Origin: Tetrapyrgos nigripes
Lineage: Eukaryota; Basidiomycota; Agaricomycetes; Agaricales; Campanellaceae
Assembly: GCA_013368315.1 (NCBI GenBank)
Contig: JAACJM010000021.1
Location: 1 to 64,000 of the forward strand
DNA length: 64,000 bases
Direction of reading: 5' to 3'
Shown here: one piece after another, positions 1 through 12,300 of the stretch
Layout: every line of letters starts with the position of its first letter
How positions within the stretch are numbered: the first letter of the stretch is position 1
The notes under the pieces: model-generated
The model's input: the letters and a program-made list of their open reading frames with translations, nothing else
Database searches by the model: none
What the model was told of the DNA's origin: nothing
Program-made: the position numbers and the translations under genes

Positions 1-326
1 AACGCAGTGGCAACTACGCAACTTACCTGGGATAAGATAGCTTGTAAGGCTAGTTAGAGGCTTGTTAGAGCGATGTGGGTTAAGTATGAAACTTTTATTT
101 GGAGGACTATCTACAGTCCTTATATACCTTTTAGGAGGTACAAATACATGTAAACTAATACTAGAGTAACAATAAGATTCTATTGTACTGGATAGAACAA
201 TGCTGGTTTCGTACACTATTGTCGTACTACACTTTATTGTCTATATAATCTTATTGTTCTATATATAACTACTACTATTGTTCTACATAGAATACGTTGA
301 TGGCTGCAACTGAATGCGCCAATTCA
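1..326 (-). mobile_element. copia-type LTR, downstream copy (cut by window start)
   Basis: This stretch matches 949-1255 almost base for base, with small indels. Read on the minus strand it begins TGAATTGGCGC and would end in ...CA about 40 bases beyond the window edge, judging from the complete copy. It lies downstream of the gag stub, so it is the 3' LTR of a minus-strand element. No polypurine tract precedes it; the gag frame runs directly into it. Confidence 0.85.
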
Positions 327-590
327 CATGATTGACCCAATGGCCTTATCGTTCTTTTCATCCCAGTCAGCCTGTTTCTTTAGAGCCACCGTGATAGCCT
401 CAGCTTGAGCCGCCGTATCATCAGCAGATAGAGGGGAGACAGTACTCACGGTGGCATCGCTAGGGTGATCAGAGCTAAGGACTGAACTAAGTCCAGTAGC
501 CTGGAGCCAGGAGAGAAGAATGTCGGCCCAGATGTTGAAATCAACACCGGCGAAGACGGGGACAGTGGTCATCAAAACGTTGGAAGACAT
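327..590 (-). pseudogene. copia gag N-terminal stub
   Basis: An ATG at 588-590 opens 88 codons. The product resembles the start of Ty1/copia Gag polyproteins (UBN2-like): a FNIWADILLSWLQATGL segment near residue 18 and a WDEKNDKAIGSIM segment at the end, the usual 'W..ND.A.G.I' signature. The frame stops at the TGA formed by the first bases of the downstream LTR, so the rest of gag and all of pol (protease, integrase, reverse transcriptase, RNase H) are missing. This is a deletion product that cannot move on its own. Family assignment is from recognised motifs only. Confidence 0.75.
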
Positions 591-895
591 CTTTGATAAG
601 TTCTGGGAAGGTCAACTGTCAGCATTTATCCATATGCAGCATAAGAAGGCAGCAATAAATGCGCCATGCGAAAGTGAAGAGAGGCAGCGATGAACGCGCC
701 ATGACAGTGACTACTCCCATAGATTGTCAACAACTGCAGCTGGACGTAAGTCCTGCGCTGTTGGACGTATCGTCAAGCCATTAAAGGCGACGCAGGCTGC
801 CACAAAGGGCGCCACAGGCTGCCATGAAGGTGCCATCCAGGTAGTATGCGAAGTCTATGGTTTGCAGCCATTGAAGGCGCTCCCAAGGGCCTTCG

Positions 896-907
896 GGGCC
901 CATAACC
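896..907 (-). promoter_or_regulatory. primer-binding site, half-tRNA type
   Basis: Directly next to the end of the upstream LTR the minus strand reads GGTTATGGGCCC. This is complementary to GGGCCCAUAACC, the anticodon arm of eukaryotic initiator tRNA-Met. Drosophila copia and yeast Ty5 are known to prime reverse transcription from such an internal tRNA half rather than from the tRNA 3' end. Position and complementarity are seen directly; use as a primer is inferred. Confidence 0.7.
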
Positions 908-1255
908 TGTTAAGCAGGCATGGTACGGTCCTGTACACTACTAAACACAGTGGCAACTACGCAACTTACCTGTGGATAGAGAATAGCTTGTAAGGCTTGT
1001 AAGAGGCTTATTGAGCGATGAGAGTTAAGTATAAAACTTGTTATTTGGAGGACTATCTACGAGTCCTTATATACCTTTGAGGGGGTACAAATACATGTAA
1101 ACTAATACTAGAGTAATAATAAGATTCTATTGTACTTGATAGTACAATGCTGGTTTCGTACACTATTGTCGATATAATCTTATTGTTCTATTTATAACTA
1201 CTACTATTGTTCTACATAGATGACGTTGATGGCTGCAACTGAATGCGCCAATTCA
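908..1255 (-). mobile_element. copia-type LTR, upstream complete copy (348 bases)
   Basis: Complete LTR with TG...CA ends on the plus strand (TGTTAAGCAGG at 908, CGCCAATTCA ending at 1255). It is the 5' LTR of the minus-strand element. Between it and gag lie about 300 bases of leader. The outer flank begins ACATA, which would be the target-site duplication; its partner lies outside the window. Confidence 0.85.
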
Positions 1256-4111
1256 ACATACAGTACATAAATTCCCAGATCAAACCATCATACTGACTTT
1301 CTGCAGCTCTTTATTTCCATCCTCAGTCCCATTAACTGGAGTAGAACCACTAAACCATTGCAATTGATTTGAAGGTGCAGGAGCTAGAAATTCCAGAGGT
1401 TGAGAAAGACTCTCAAGGATGGAGTCTTGGTGGTTTCTTGTAGAGATGAGAAAGGAGGATGATTGAAGTGGGATGCATTGTTTCCAGGTGGGCAGCATTA
1501 TGCTTAGGTAGAGTTTCTACAGAGTTACTATATCTGGGGCTGAATGGAACAGGCAGGACTAAGATCTGAAATTCAACATGTCATTGAGGTTCAGAATGCC
1601 CATAAAATACTTACCCAGGGAGCACAGTAGATTACACCAGATTGAACTAAAAGGAGAAGTATCTGCTCAACTTGGCTTTTTGTATTTAATTTGCCAAGGT
1701 GGGCTTTAACACTTTGTCTGTAGTGCCTGCTGAGAAATCAAGTTAAAGCTAGAAACTAACAGTTTGCTGTCTGCTTACCAAGCCTTTTTTGCAATCAGAA
1801 GAGTTGCTGTGAGGTTGGTGAACACGAGTGATACTGGCAGTATCACTCGGATAGATTGAGGTGTGTCCTGTATGTCACTAATGTAAGGCTGGGTCTCAAT
1901 AAATCAACAAAATGGACACATACTAAATTTACATCATGAAGGTTGCTTCTGATGGCAAGGAATGCATTATATATACTACAGCCTACACCCAAAAAAGTGA
2001 GCTCCACAGAATTAATCATAGAAATTAAGGATGGTATGGATTCTTACCTAATGATTGAGCAATACAGAAAAGGAGAATCCCTCTGGGAATAGTTTCCCTT
2101 TGAAAAAGGACCCATGCCCTCCAAACCACAACAACATCTCCCAGAAAATACTATTTGCATATATTTCAGTATTCAGATGAGGAATTAGAATAGCACAGAC
2201 AAACTCACACTGATTCTTGACAGTACTATCCCCATTACTGTAGTCATAATCATGGTTGGAACAGGATTGTATGTAGGATATGCCAACTTTTGGATTTGAA
2301 CTATATAATATATCTGCACTATCACTGTGATCCATGTTGAGCTTATAAGCATGAATGCACACCCAGCCACCAGAAAAAAGTCGCATTGGTGACTGCCGAA
2401 GTCCTTGCTGACTGGATGCATGTTTGAAATTGTGTCAGAAATTTTTGGGACAGGCCTACCATAGCAGCAAGATGACAGAAACAGTCAGCAAAAGCTCAAT
2501 GCCTAGACATTGTGGTTGCAATAAGTAGGGAGATATTTCAAAGTTGATCATTGGGTTCTGGAAGACCTACCAAAGCAAAGCCCTTGAACTGCAGCTCCTA
2601 CTAAAGCCATTTGGATACCAGTTATATCTGAAGATATAAGAAAGGAGGAGCGCATTCTAATTTCTCGGACTACAGAGAAGACTATGGAGGTGCAGACAAG
2701 TGTTTGTTAGAATAAATCAACAGCAAAATCTCGCTTACTCGCTCTTTAAGTATCTGTCAGTTGGCTAGGCATCTCGTGATCAGTTTGCTGTCGACTGGTG
2801 CTCACCAAATCAACATCATTATGGACTTCTCGAAAAAAGTGATTACATTACCACAGCTGTAGTGATATTAACTAACCACATACAACGAAGCAGTAACGAA
2901 GTCAGATCCCACACCAAGCCAGTCATGACTCTAAAGCGGAATTCTCAAGCTCCTGGAGAAAACAGAGAGAGAGCTTACTGTTAAATTCCCCAGCACACTC
3001 TGGCGGCCGGTACAGCTACAGGTATGGCTACATGAGCAGGAGCAGCATTAGCAATGATGACAACAGTTGAGCAGCGCTACATGCTGTAGAGGTTATCAAG
3101 TTTGTAATGAAGGGTCTCCACCGCAAATTAATGAGGCCAGGAATTTGGTAATCGGATGGTGAGTACCACCTCCGTTATATAGGGCCACTGTGGACCGGAG
3201 CTGCAACATTTTTTGGTAGCAGGTTGCCAGTTGGTTAGCTGGGATAGCCGGAAGCCGTGATGTCGTTGATAGCTTGATACCTCTCCTTAGACGTGGGCCT
3301 CGTATCTAGTGAGCTCTCCTTTTCACTACAATAGCTGTAGTGTTGACCATTACCCGTCAGTCGACAATTGTCTATGATGATTTACCTATAAAGGTCCCTG
3401 TGAGAAAGCCACGATGAAGTCCAGATGAAGTATCATTCGAGATCGTCGGGTGTTTGCTGAGGCAATCACCATAAACCTGCGACCTCAGTTATCATGAGTG
3501 TGATAAGTGGTCGCCGCCGGACCACAAGCTGTCGATCAAACCAAGTATTTCTTTAAGCCACTTCACGTACTCGACGAGTCTAGACCTCGATTTTCCCAAC
3601 CCAGGGGTAACCACACCGCCGTGAGAAATTACCTATTCGAATTCTCCTTTTCTTCCGACCATCACTCTGCAAATCCTCGAGCAGCCTGTCCGCAACCAAA
3701 GGTCATAAACCTTACGTGGTCTTGAGTCTCCCAGTCTCCCATTCTCACGCCCTTAGATCCACTGACTCAAACTGAGACTGCTGGTCAAACTGCGGGTGAC
3801 ACCCTGGTTTAACCTTTTTACCGAACGCATTTGTATCGAGGATCCGGTAATTGGCTGGTAAGGCTCTGGTAAGAATCTTGTCAATTCAGGGATCTACGGG
3901 CCTGCGGTGAGCCTGAATGTCTACCGAAGATCCGCTGAGTAACTTTACAGATATAAAGCGAGCTGGGCGTTGGCTACATAGGGAATAGAAGTCAAAATTG
4001 CCCCCTGATCGCGTTGTGAGTCAGTTTCCGCACCTCGCACCTCGACGGCCTTTTGTATACTTGCGTGCTGACGCTGGACATCCGCAGGCTTACACTGACA
4101 GTCAACATAAC
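1256..4111. other. gene-poor stretch between the retroelement and the first GNAT gene
   Basis: No gene can be supported. The minus strand from about 2520 to 2050 reads through a segment with YGRPVPKISDTISNM, reminiscent of the N-terminal part of basidiomycete PIF/Harbinger-like transposases, but no catalytic motif follows and the frame breaks. It may be a transposon relic. The last 350 bases are the upstream region of the GNAT gene. Confidence 0.4.
3801..3828 (+). promoter_or_regulatory. upstream block shared by the two GNAT paralogues
   Basis: The bases ACCCTGGTTTAACCTTTTTA followed by CCGAACGC lie about 285-310 bases before the ATG at 4112. The same block, with one base less, lies at 20651-20676 in the opposite orientation, about 285-310 bases before the ATG of the second paralogue. 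Most of the surrounding intergenic DNA is less alike, so this may be a shared promoter element. Its binding factor is unknown. Confidence 0.45.
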
Positions 4112-5780
4112 ATGGCTACAACCTCTTCGGAATCCGAGTCACAACCTCCCTTACAGCCTGAGCCTGAGCCAAAGCCTGCAAAACTCAACTTTATTATCCG
4201 TGAAGTCACCAAAGACGAGCTCGAGAAAGTTTCCTGGATCGCTTCTAAAGCATTTTTGGATGATAGGGTTGGAAATTTTATGTGGGGTTTCGAAAAGGTG
4301 AGTGTTCGGTGATTTTTATCATACATATATATGTACTATCAGTACCGAACTATCAACTGACGATTTGTCGTTTTCAATTCGAACCATACAGTCCCCTAGC
4401 ACGCGCTCAACTTCCGATGGCATGAAAGTCCATCACATCTTCGCTTTCTTGGTTAAATCCTGTTTCTACTTTGGCGGAAGGGTAGTCGTCGCTACTGTAC
4501 CCTCCTCTTCGCCTTCTTTACCTCTCAAGAGGAGCGTGACACCTCAACCCGGTTCGAAAGAAGAAGAAGAGAAGGAAAAAGACTCGAAAGAAGTAATCGC
4601 AGGCGTAGCATGCTGGCTCCCACCCGGAAAACGAATCAATATTTGGAATTTGCCTGTGACGGCCAAGTGTGGGGTATTCAAGATTTTGAGAAAGGCTGGA
4701 TTTGGTGGATTCAATGTGAGTGCTCGCTCGGGTTTTCGTATTCTAATATGGATTGTGGTCGTTGGTTGGCTGATTGATTTTGATTCTTTCTCATTCTCTT
4801 TCGTCTTTTTCTCTTCTTCTCTTTTTCTTTGAACAATCAATCGATAACTTCGTGACTCCTCGTGCGTACGTACGCTGGTAGCGCATCGTTCTTCAATACA
4901 TGGATCAAGAAGAGAAGACGCATGCAGCGGCGTTTAGGGATCGGGCTAGAAAATCCAGTCCGGACTCAAGCTCAAGTGGAAAGAAATCATTGAAACCGGA
5001 TGATGCCTGGTATCTATCTATGGTAATGACTGTGAAGGAATTTGAGGGACAAGGTGAGCAAGTTGTTTCGCTGGTCTCCGTCAAGTTGTCCATCATTGCA
5101 TCCAGTGTGCATCTGGTTTCGACTTTCTGAGTCTCGTTTGGATCTGTGTTTTAACTAATCATTGGTGTATTGACTATGATTATATGGTGTATTGGCAGGC
5201 TGTCTATCTCTTCTTATGCGCGAAGGATACGCTCATGCGGCCAAAACAGCTGCTTCGGGCGGGAGTGTACCGCCCTTTATATTGGAATCCTCGTCGCCGA
5301 GGTCGAGAGATCGGTATATCCATTTGGGGTATGAGGTACTGGTTCAATATCTTTTCATATTCTGGAGTACTTACTGACTTACTGATTCGATTTGATTCCA
5401 TCTTGCTCGTACTATCTCTTGCCCCTTCTTCTTTCCTTCCTTCCCTTCCCTCCCTTGAATCCATTTTCAATATCAACTTGAACGCACAACGCAGATTGAA
5501 GACCATCCCCCAACAATCGTTGGAGTCGGTAAAGTTGATTCGGATGGGTTAAAAGCGAGTAAGGAAACACGGAGGAAAGGGAAAGCTCCTGGGGTGGAGT
5601 ATTGGTGTATGGTTAACGTGAGTACATAATATTGGCTTTCCTTTGACTTTTCTATTCCTATTTCTATTTCTATTTTCTTCTGTGGCCGGCAACTTCACGG
5701 TGCGCTGATGATGAGTGGAATTACTGACTGACTCCTCGTTGTTCCATGTCTATCTTTGGTAGTGGGATCCGAAGGTGTAG
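4112..5780 (+). CDS. GNAT-like N-acetyltransferase (paralogue A)
   Basis: Six exons: 4112-4297, 4392-4715, 4882-5053, 5199-5335, 5495-5617, 5763-5780, giving 319 residues. All introns are GT-AG and exons join in frame. The start (ACATAACATGG context) is the first ATG in the frame and agrees with paralogue B. The early segment ELEKVSWIASKAFLDDRVGN and the strand-loop-helix around WYLSMVMTVKEFEGQG and CLSLLMREGYAHA, then ILESSSPRSRDRYIHLGYE, follow the order of GNAT acetyltransferases: acetyl-CoA loop, helix, then the 'LE-s...Y..GF' strand. The acetyl-CoA loop has EGQGCLS rather than the usual Q/R-x-x-G-x-G/A, so activity is uncertain. A charged Ser/Glu insert lies near residue 110. The substrate cannot be told. 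The last exon is only five codons plus a stop. Confidence 0.85.
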
Positions 5781-7230
5781 TCAAGTGCAAGTGTTTGGGT
5801 GTAGATGAATGCACCGAAGCGAGTATATTGGGAATGACTCGGTTTGAGGACGTTCTCGCCGCTCGGGTCCTGCTTAAGTTGTATACGTAGTACACACTCA
5901 GGACCCTCTAAGCTGAAACGCTGAAGGGTTGCCGCTAATCGTTTTTTACTGATTGTATACACATAACATTCTTTTGAGATTTCTTACTAGTACTTACATA
6001 GTACCGCTCGCATCTACTATATAGTATACATACCCATCTTCATAATGCTCGGAGAACTTTAATGGCAGTAAACTACTTAAGGTCACTGTTGACGTTGGCG
6101 TTGGGGTCGGGTCGCTTGTGGGTGAAACTTGTAGCTCTGTGTACTGAGTCTCGGACCCTAGACAACGTGCCCTTGGTGGATTCGCCAACTTCCGCCACCC
6201 GCAAGAACGCGTTGAGAACCAGGTTACTATATTCGGTTCCTACTTCCAAAAAAAGAAGTCAATAGGACAAAAAAGTAATACAGTAAGTACCAAATACCGG
6301 ACTGAGACCGGATGCGAAAAAATATATTGAAAAAAAGCTGTACCGACAAACGGTCTACTTGGATCTTTTTTCTGCGTGCATTTCTGGATGAGCAGATCAA
6401 GATACCAGAGGGCGTTATACTTAGATCGGTTAAAAATGGCAAACGCGCATATGTATTTTTCGCTTCGCCTTCCGGGTCCCGGCTATTTTTGGTCGCTTCC
6501 GGCTTTGGTACTGTATATTTATTATGTAATCGTTTTTTTTTTTGGCCGCCCACCGAGATTGCCGCGAGCGCTGTTAACCCGAATGGGCTGTGAAAACCTT
6601 GTGACCCTGAGTGAGTCCCTGATTTTGACTTACCGATTCTTTGTCCTCAACCTCGACGACTGACTGACTGGCTTGTCTACCTGTCTATCTATCTCCTTTT
6701 TGCTTGGGATTGCCATTTTCTGTCTTTCATCTTGTGGCCTTTGCCTTTCGCAGCCCGCTCTGTGGTCTCTTTGAAAATCTCGGTGCTAGGAGTTTCTATA
6801 CTTACTAGTAGTCTCGGAATCGCAAGGTCAGACTCTTTTGGGTTTGGTTTCTGGAGTGTATTGGGATTGTTAATGTTTCGATGGTTTTGCTTTTTTGATT
6901 CTGTGTTTCTAGACTGACGCTTAGGGACGGACGGGCGTTTGTTTGCTTGGAGTGCGCGATATACATATAGCCTGCCTGAGTGAGGTCTGAGGTTTTGAGC
7001 TTGGAGCTGGAGGATTTGGGTTGAAGCCAAAAGGACGATAGGTGAGCCATCTCTCTCTCTCTCTCTCCTTTGTATGGTTGATGGGAGAAAAAGACGAAGT
7101 TTGGACTAATAGAACTATTCTTCTAGCTAGACAGACACGGTCTAGTGGGATACGCGAAATAATTCTCATCATCATTCTCACAACCTTCCTACACACTACA
7201 CGCTGCGGACCGACAGAATTCTGAAAAGAG
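5781..7230. other. intergenic region and NST1 upstream sequence
   Basis: No gene supported. It holds short homopolymer tracts (poly-T near 6530-6541), a CT repeat at 7051-7067 and pyrimidine-rich DNA before the NST1 start. Open frames here are short and without recognisable domains. Confidence 0.6.
7051..7067 (+). repeat. CT microsatellite in the NST1 leader/promoter
   Basis: About eight CT units, 165 bases before the NST1 ATG. Pyrimidine tracts are common just upstream of transcription starts in filamentous fungi, so it may belong to the core promoter. Confidence 0.6.
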
Positions 7231-9321
7231 ATGCCACCTAAAGGAAAGCGTCAGACGACGAAGAGGATGGGCCTAGGGGTGCCGAAGGCTATCAGTGTAA
7301 AGGTGGAAGTGAAGACGCAAATGGAGATGGGTGCTGAAATGGATGGTGTGGGTGTCGATGTGGGTGTAGGCGTTGGCGCTGGTAGAGCGGATCATGATAC
7401 AAATGTCACTGGAGGGAAAGGCTTAGGAAAGTCGACTGTACCACCTCCACCTGCTGTTGCGCCGCCTTTGCCGCCGAGTATGATGGGTTTGGATGTGGAT
7501 GTGGACGCTGGAGGTGAAGGGAAGAAGAAGAAGAAGAAAAAGAAGAAGAAGGGGAAAGGAAAGGGTGGAGATGGAGATGGAGTCAGCTACACATATTATG
7601 GCGCAGACGGAGATGAATATGAGGGCGAGGAAGAGATTTTGGAAGTCTCCGGAGATCTACCTTCACTGATAACATCCAACCCCGAGACACCCATACTCTC
7701 GCCGTTCTCATCGCCTCCACGTTCTGCAGACGGTCAAGAAGCCGAAGAAGCCTATCTAGCACGGGAAAAGGCCTTACTCGATCAAGCCCAGACGGCGTTT
7801 TTGGAAAAAGCTCAGAAACACCTCAATCTGATGGGGATTGGTGGACCCAACTCGAAAACGACGGTAGAAGGGATATGGGCTGGATTGGGAGGTATTGCGG
7901 TGGAGGGCACGACGACGACGCTGCGACCTACGGGAGAAGACGAGGACGAAGAGGAATCCGAGTCGGACGACGACTCTGACGACTCTGACCTGGGCGAATT
8001 TGCAGGGATGGTGAACGACGAACAGATACGAAATTTTGTAGGGACAGATTTCCTTCAAGCCAGCCAATATTTATTTACTTTTATCCTAAGGCTCAAGCGA
8101 TGTACTCTATTGCGCAACAGATGGTGCAGTCTGGGGTGGACATGAAGACGGCGGCGTCGACGGCGACGTTTGACCCAGCGATGTTTGCAGACCCGGCGTT
8201 TAGTCGGTCTATCCAGGAGGCGGCCCGGGCGCTTGTCCCGAACCCAGTGGTGGCTCCGCCCGGGCCTACCGTAAATAGAAGTACTGATCCGGCCGATAAG
8301 CCGAAGGCAGAGCGAGCTTTGTCATCATTTTCTGCGTCTTCACCCGCCTCCATGCCCGTCACTCGTAAGACGTCGACGGCCCCCCCAACCACCGCCCCGA
8401 CGCAGCAGCCGTCCCAGGTATCCATCGGAAAAAAACCCATGACTTACAACCAGCAGCAGCAGCAGCAACAGAACCAGCAGCGCTCAGCACGGGCCCAGTC
8501 AAAGGCTCCCATTCCCCCCCATGCCTACTCCCAGCAGCACCACCACCCCTCCTCGCCCTCCTCCAACACTTCCAAGTCGCGTGTAAATGGCTCGGGAGCC
8601 ACTGCAGCAGCCAGTAGTGCTGGCGGAAAGAGCAGCAGCAGCAATACCAATAACAAGATATGGAGTACAAGTTCAACAGAGGAGCGGGAAAGGATCAAAG
8701 AGTTTTGGTTGGGCCTTGGCGAGGAGGAACGGCGGAATCTCGTCAAGATCGAAAAAGACACCGTTCTCCGAAAGATGAAGGAACAGCAGAAACATAGTTG
8801 TGGGTGTGCTGTTTGTGGGAGGAAGCGGTGCGATCTTTTTTCGTTTTCGTCTTCCGTTTTTCTTACATCCTTCTCCATCGATCAGCAATGCAATTGAGGA
8901 AGAGCTCGAGGTACTGTACGATGCTTATTACGAGGAGCTAGAACAGTACGCGAACTACCAGCAGCGTTATGTTTCCTCTGGTGGCACCATTCCTCCACCT
9001 CCCGGTCCGGGTCCTTTCCCCGGAAGCGTAGAGCTAGATAAAGACGGCACTGTCATAGGTCATCCACATCCGTCTCACAAGAACGCCAAAGCCAACAACG
9101 TCAACACCAACAACAATCGACAACAAAGAACGATGAACGGCAAGCATCCTACTCAGGTCAACGGACGAACAAAACACCCTCATCAACATCCACCGCCACC
9201 TTCTCAACCCGGCAAGCATCCACAGCAGCAACAGCAACAGATGGAAAGCGAGTTTGACGATGATGAACAGGAGGATGAGTATGAGGAGGATGAAGACGAG
9301 GATGAATATGAGGAAGATGAA

Positions 9322-9353
<32 letters not shown>

Positions 9354-12300
9354 TGTTGAGCCTGATGAGCCTGATGACGTGGATCCGAAAGGGAGGAGGC
9401 GTGTACCTACTGCCAATGCTCAAAGAGGAGCCCAGCCTGCAAGAGATCAAGTCAATGGCAAGACAGATGGAGGAAGAGATGGGTTCTTCAATCTAGGGAG
9501 CAGTTTGACTGTTACGGGTGGGTGTTGTCGTAGAGGAATTTTTTTCTTTGTCCTTCCTTCCTTTCTTTCTTTCCTTTCTTATCCGACGTCATCTTGGCTG
9601 TTGACTAACCCGCACTAGGTCCAGGTAACATTCTCACTGTCGCCGATGACCTCTTGAAGAACGACGGGCAAAAGTTCCTCGAGATGATGGAGCAGCTTGC
9701 AGAACGTCGGATGCAGCGTGAGGACGATGCTATAGCGAGCCTAGAAGACGATTCGGACGAGGACGAAGATGAGGAGGATGAAGATGCAGAGGATGATGAG
9801 GATGATGAGGATGACGAAGATGACGAAGACGAAGAGGAGGTAGAATTCCATCCTCCACAGTCTGTTTTTTCGTCTTTCTCACCTCGCGAGGTCTTCTTTC
9901 TTCCCAGGTCCTCACCGAAGAACAAAAAATGGAAGAGGGCAAACGCATGTTTAGCATCTTTGCGGCTCGCATGTTTGAACAACGCGTCTTGACAGCTTAC
10001 AAGGAAAAAGTGGCTCAAGAAAGACAGCACCAGTTGCTTAGAGAGTTGGAGGATGAGGCCAAGTTGACAAAGGAGAAGGAGGAGAAGAAGCAGACGGCGA
10101 ACCAGAAGAAGAAGGATAAGAAGAGGTGGGTTGTTGTTTGCCGTTTTGCTTTCTTTTCCTTCTCTGTTTTTGCGGCCTTGGCTGTCCTATTCCGAGTGTC
10201 GTCTATGGCATTTATTGTCCTTGCGTCCTTGCGCTATTGTATCCAAGCTCTCTACTCTCCTTCGCCTTTCTTCTTATCGTGTCCTCGTTTTGGTGCTTTC
10301 TTCTTGCCTTTCTCTTTCTACCTCGTTTCTTTCTTTGTGGGTCATCCGGTGGTTTGTGGGCGTCCTGCAGTTGTTGGTTGCATATATGCGTGTACTTCTT
10401 ACTTCTGATCCCCATTGTGCTGTTCTTCGTCATCGGTGGTGCTGGATAATGGTTGGTTTAGGGCGTCCTCATCCTATCCGACTGCCTTGCTGTCTTGTGT
10501 TGTGTTGTCGTTGGCTTGCTAGATTTTGCTTCCTTTTTCGTTTCTTTTTTGGTTTCGTCTTTGCGTTATGTGGGCTCTCGCCAAGGTTACGTTACCTTTT
10601 TTTCGGATTGTCCGTCTTATCAGCGTCAATATGTGGAAGCACATGGATATCAGAGATGGGCGTGGGTGGATACGCACAGATATGGCTCGTGTGACCTGGG
10701 CTTGGGACCTGGAACTTGGATGGGCCGACATATCGTAGCATGCTTTGGAGTAGAGGACCCACAGTTGTCAGTCAGGAAGTCGGGAAGGCAGAGGGCTAGC
10801 CTGTCCAGTCTCTGGTCACCTCTCTTATGGGTTCTAACGACAGACTCGTGGTTTCCACGCTGCGTCTGGGCTTCTGTCTATGACCACGTCTGGTCCTTGG
10901 CCACGCAGTCATCAGATGCTCCTTCCTGTCCCTTTGATTTTGTCAACATGGTCGGCCTCAATCTGCTGTCGATTGCTTGTCGATCTGCCTACCCGTCGCC
11001 TCGTTCGCCTCGTCCACGTCCTTGTCATTCATCTATCTATGTATCTTGCTCGTGGTGTGGGCTTGGGGTTACTTACTGGCATCAGCATATCTGTTTGGCG
11101 ATGCTTTCTTTCCCACTTGGGATGGATCGAGTTGTTTTCTGCGATAGTTCCACATCACGTTCATTTTTCTTCTTCGACGTTGCACACGACCACGACTATT
11201 GTGTCTGCACTGCTCTGTATAGGTGTTGCAGCTTGAAGATACTTCACTCTATCTTTTCATCGTTTCTTCTATTGTTGTCCCCTACCCATTCTTCTCGTCC
11301 TCATTTCTTGCTTTTACTCTCTATCATGATTCCCCCGATAACTGACATCACTCTTTTCGTCTCCACAGGCAGCAAAAACTCGCCAAAGAGGAAGAGAAGG
11401 CCCAAAAGGCAGCCGAGAAGGCCGCTGAGGAAGCTGCTCAAAAAGCCAAGCAAGCCGCCATGGAAGAAGACCAGCGTAAGAAGCGGGAAGAGGATCGCGC
11501 CAAGCGGGAAGCGACGAAGAAGGCTGCCGACGAAGAGAGACAGCGTAAAGAAGAAGAGAAGAGGAAGAGGATTGCGGAAGAAAGAGAGCGAGAGGCTGAA
11601 CGAGAGAGGAAGAGGAAGGAGAAGGACGAGAAGCTGAAGCAGGAGAGGAGAGAGAGAGAGGAGAAGGAGAAGAAAGCCAAGGAGGAGAAGGAAGAGAGGT
11701 TGAGGGCTGAGCGAGCAGAGCGAGCAGAGAAAGCTGCAGCGGCAGCGGCTGCTGAGAAGGCGAGAAAGGAAGAGAAAGAGAAGGAAGAGAAGGAAAGGAA
11801 GGAACGCGAGAAGAAGGAGAGAGAGGAGAAGGAAGCCAAGGAGAAGCTCGCTCAGCAACAAAAGGCTCAACAGCAGGCTGCCAAGCGTGTCAATTCTGGT
11901 CCTTCTTCTCCTCGCAACGCCGGTTCCTCAGGATCCAACGCCAGGGTCAATGGAAAGAAGACCCTCAACAAGCCTGCTCCTGTCATTGCGAACAATACCA
12001 ACTTTTCTACTCCTCTAGCTTCAGGTTCTCGAGCACCTCAGCAACCTCCTGCTCCTCAGCCTCCAATTCCTCAGCAACCTCAGCATGCACCTCGACCCAT
12101 ACTTCCACAAATGGCTCCTTCAACGCCGATAGCCGCTCAGATGGTCAATCACCTCCCACCACAGACTCCCATGTACGGTCAGGCTCCTCATATGTTACCG
12201 CCGCCCATATCTCCTGGTCCAAGAATGACCCCATTTACCCCAGGGCCTTTTGGGTATGGCCCAGGTCCAGTCTCGTTGCCGCAACCTCCTCATTCAGCTG

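Noticed and set aside
1..1255. Reading the retroelement as a TRIM (small replicating LTR element)
   Set aside because: A TRIM would keep a polypurine tract before the 3' LTR. Here gag joins the LTR directly, so a deletion is more likely.
2048..2421. Overlapping minus-strand frames as a transposase gene
   Set aside because: One short stretch recalls Harbinger-type proteins, but no catalytic residues or continuing frame were found, so it was left as a note.
10495..11637. A 380-codon plus-strand open frame overlapping NST1 intron 5
   Set aside because: It lies in a strongly pyrimidine-biased intron and then runs out of frame across the Lys/Glu-rich exon. Composition is Cys/Ser/Leu-rich without any domain, and the intron has proper splice ends.
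11301..11870. Leu/Phe-rich minus-strand frames opposite the NST1 coiled coil, looking like membrane proteins
   Set aside because: The antisense of Lys/Glu codons gives Phe/Leu; the sense strand is clearly the conserved one.
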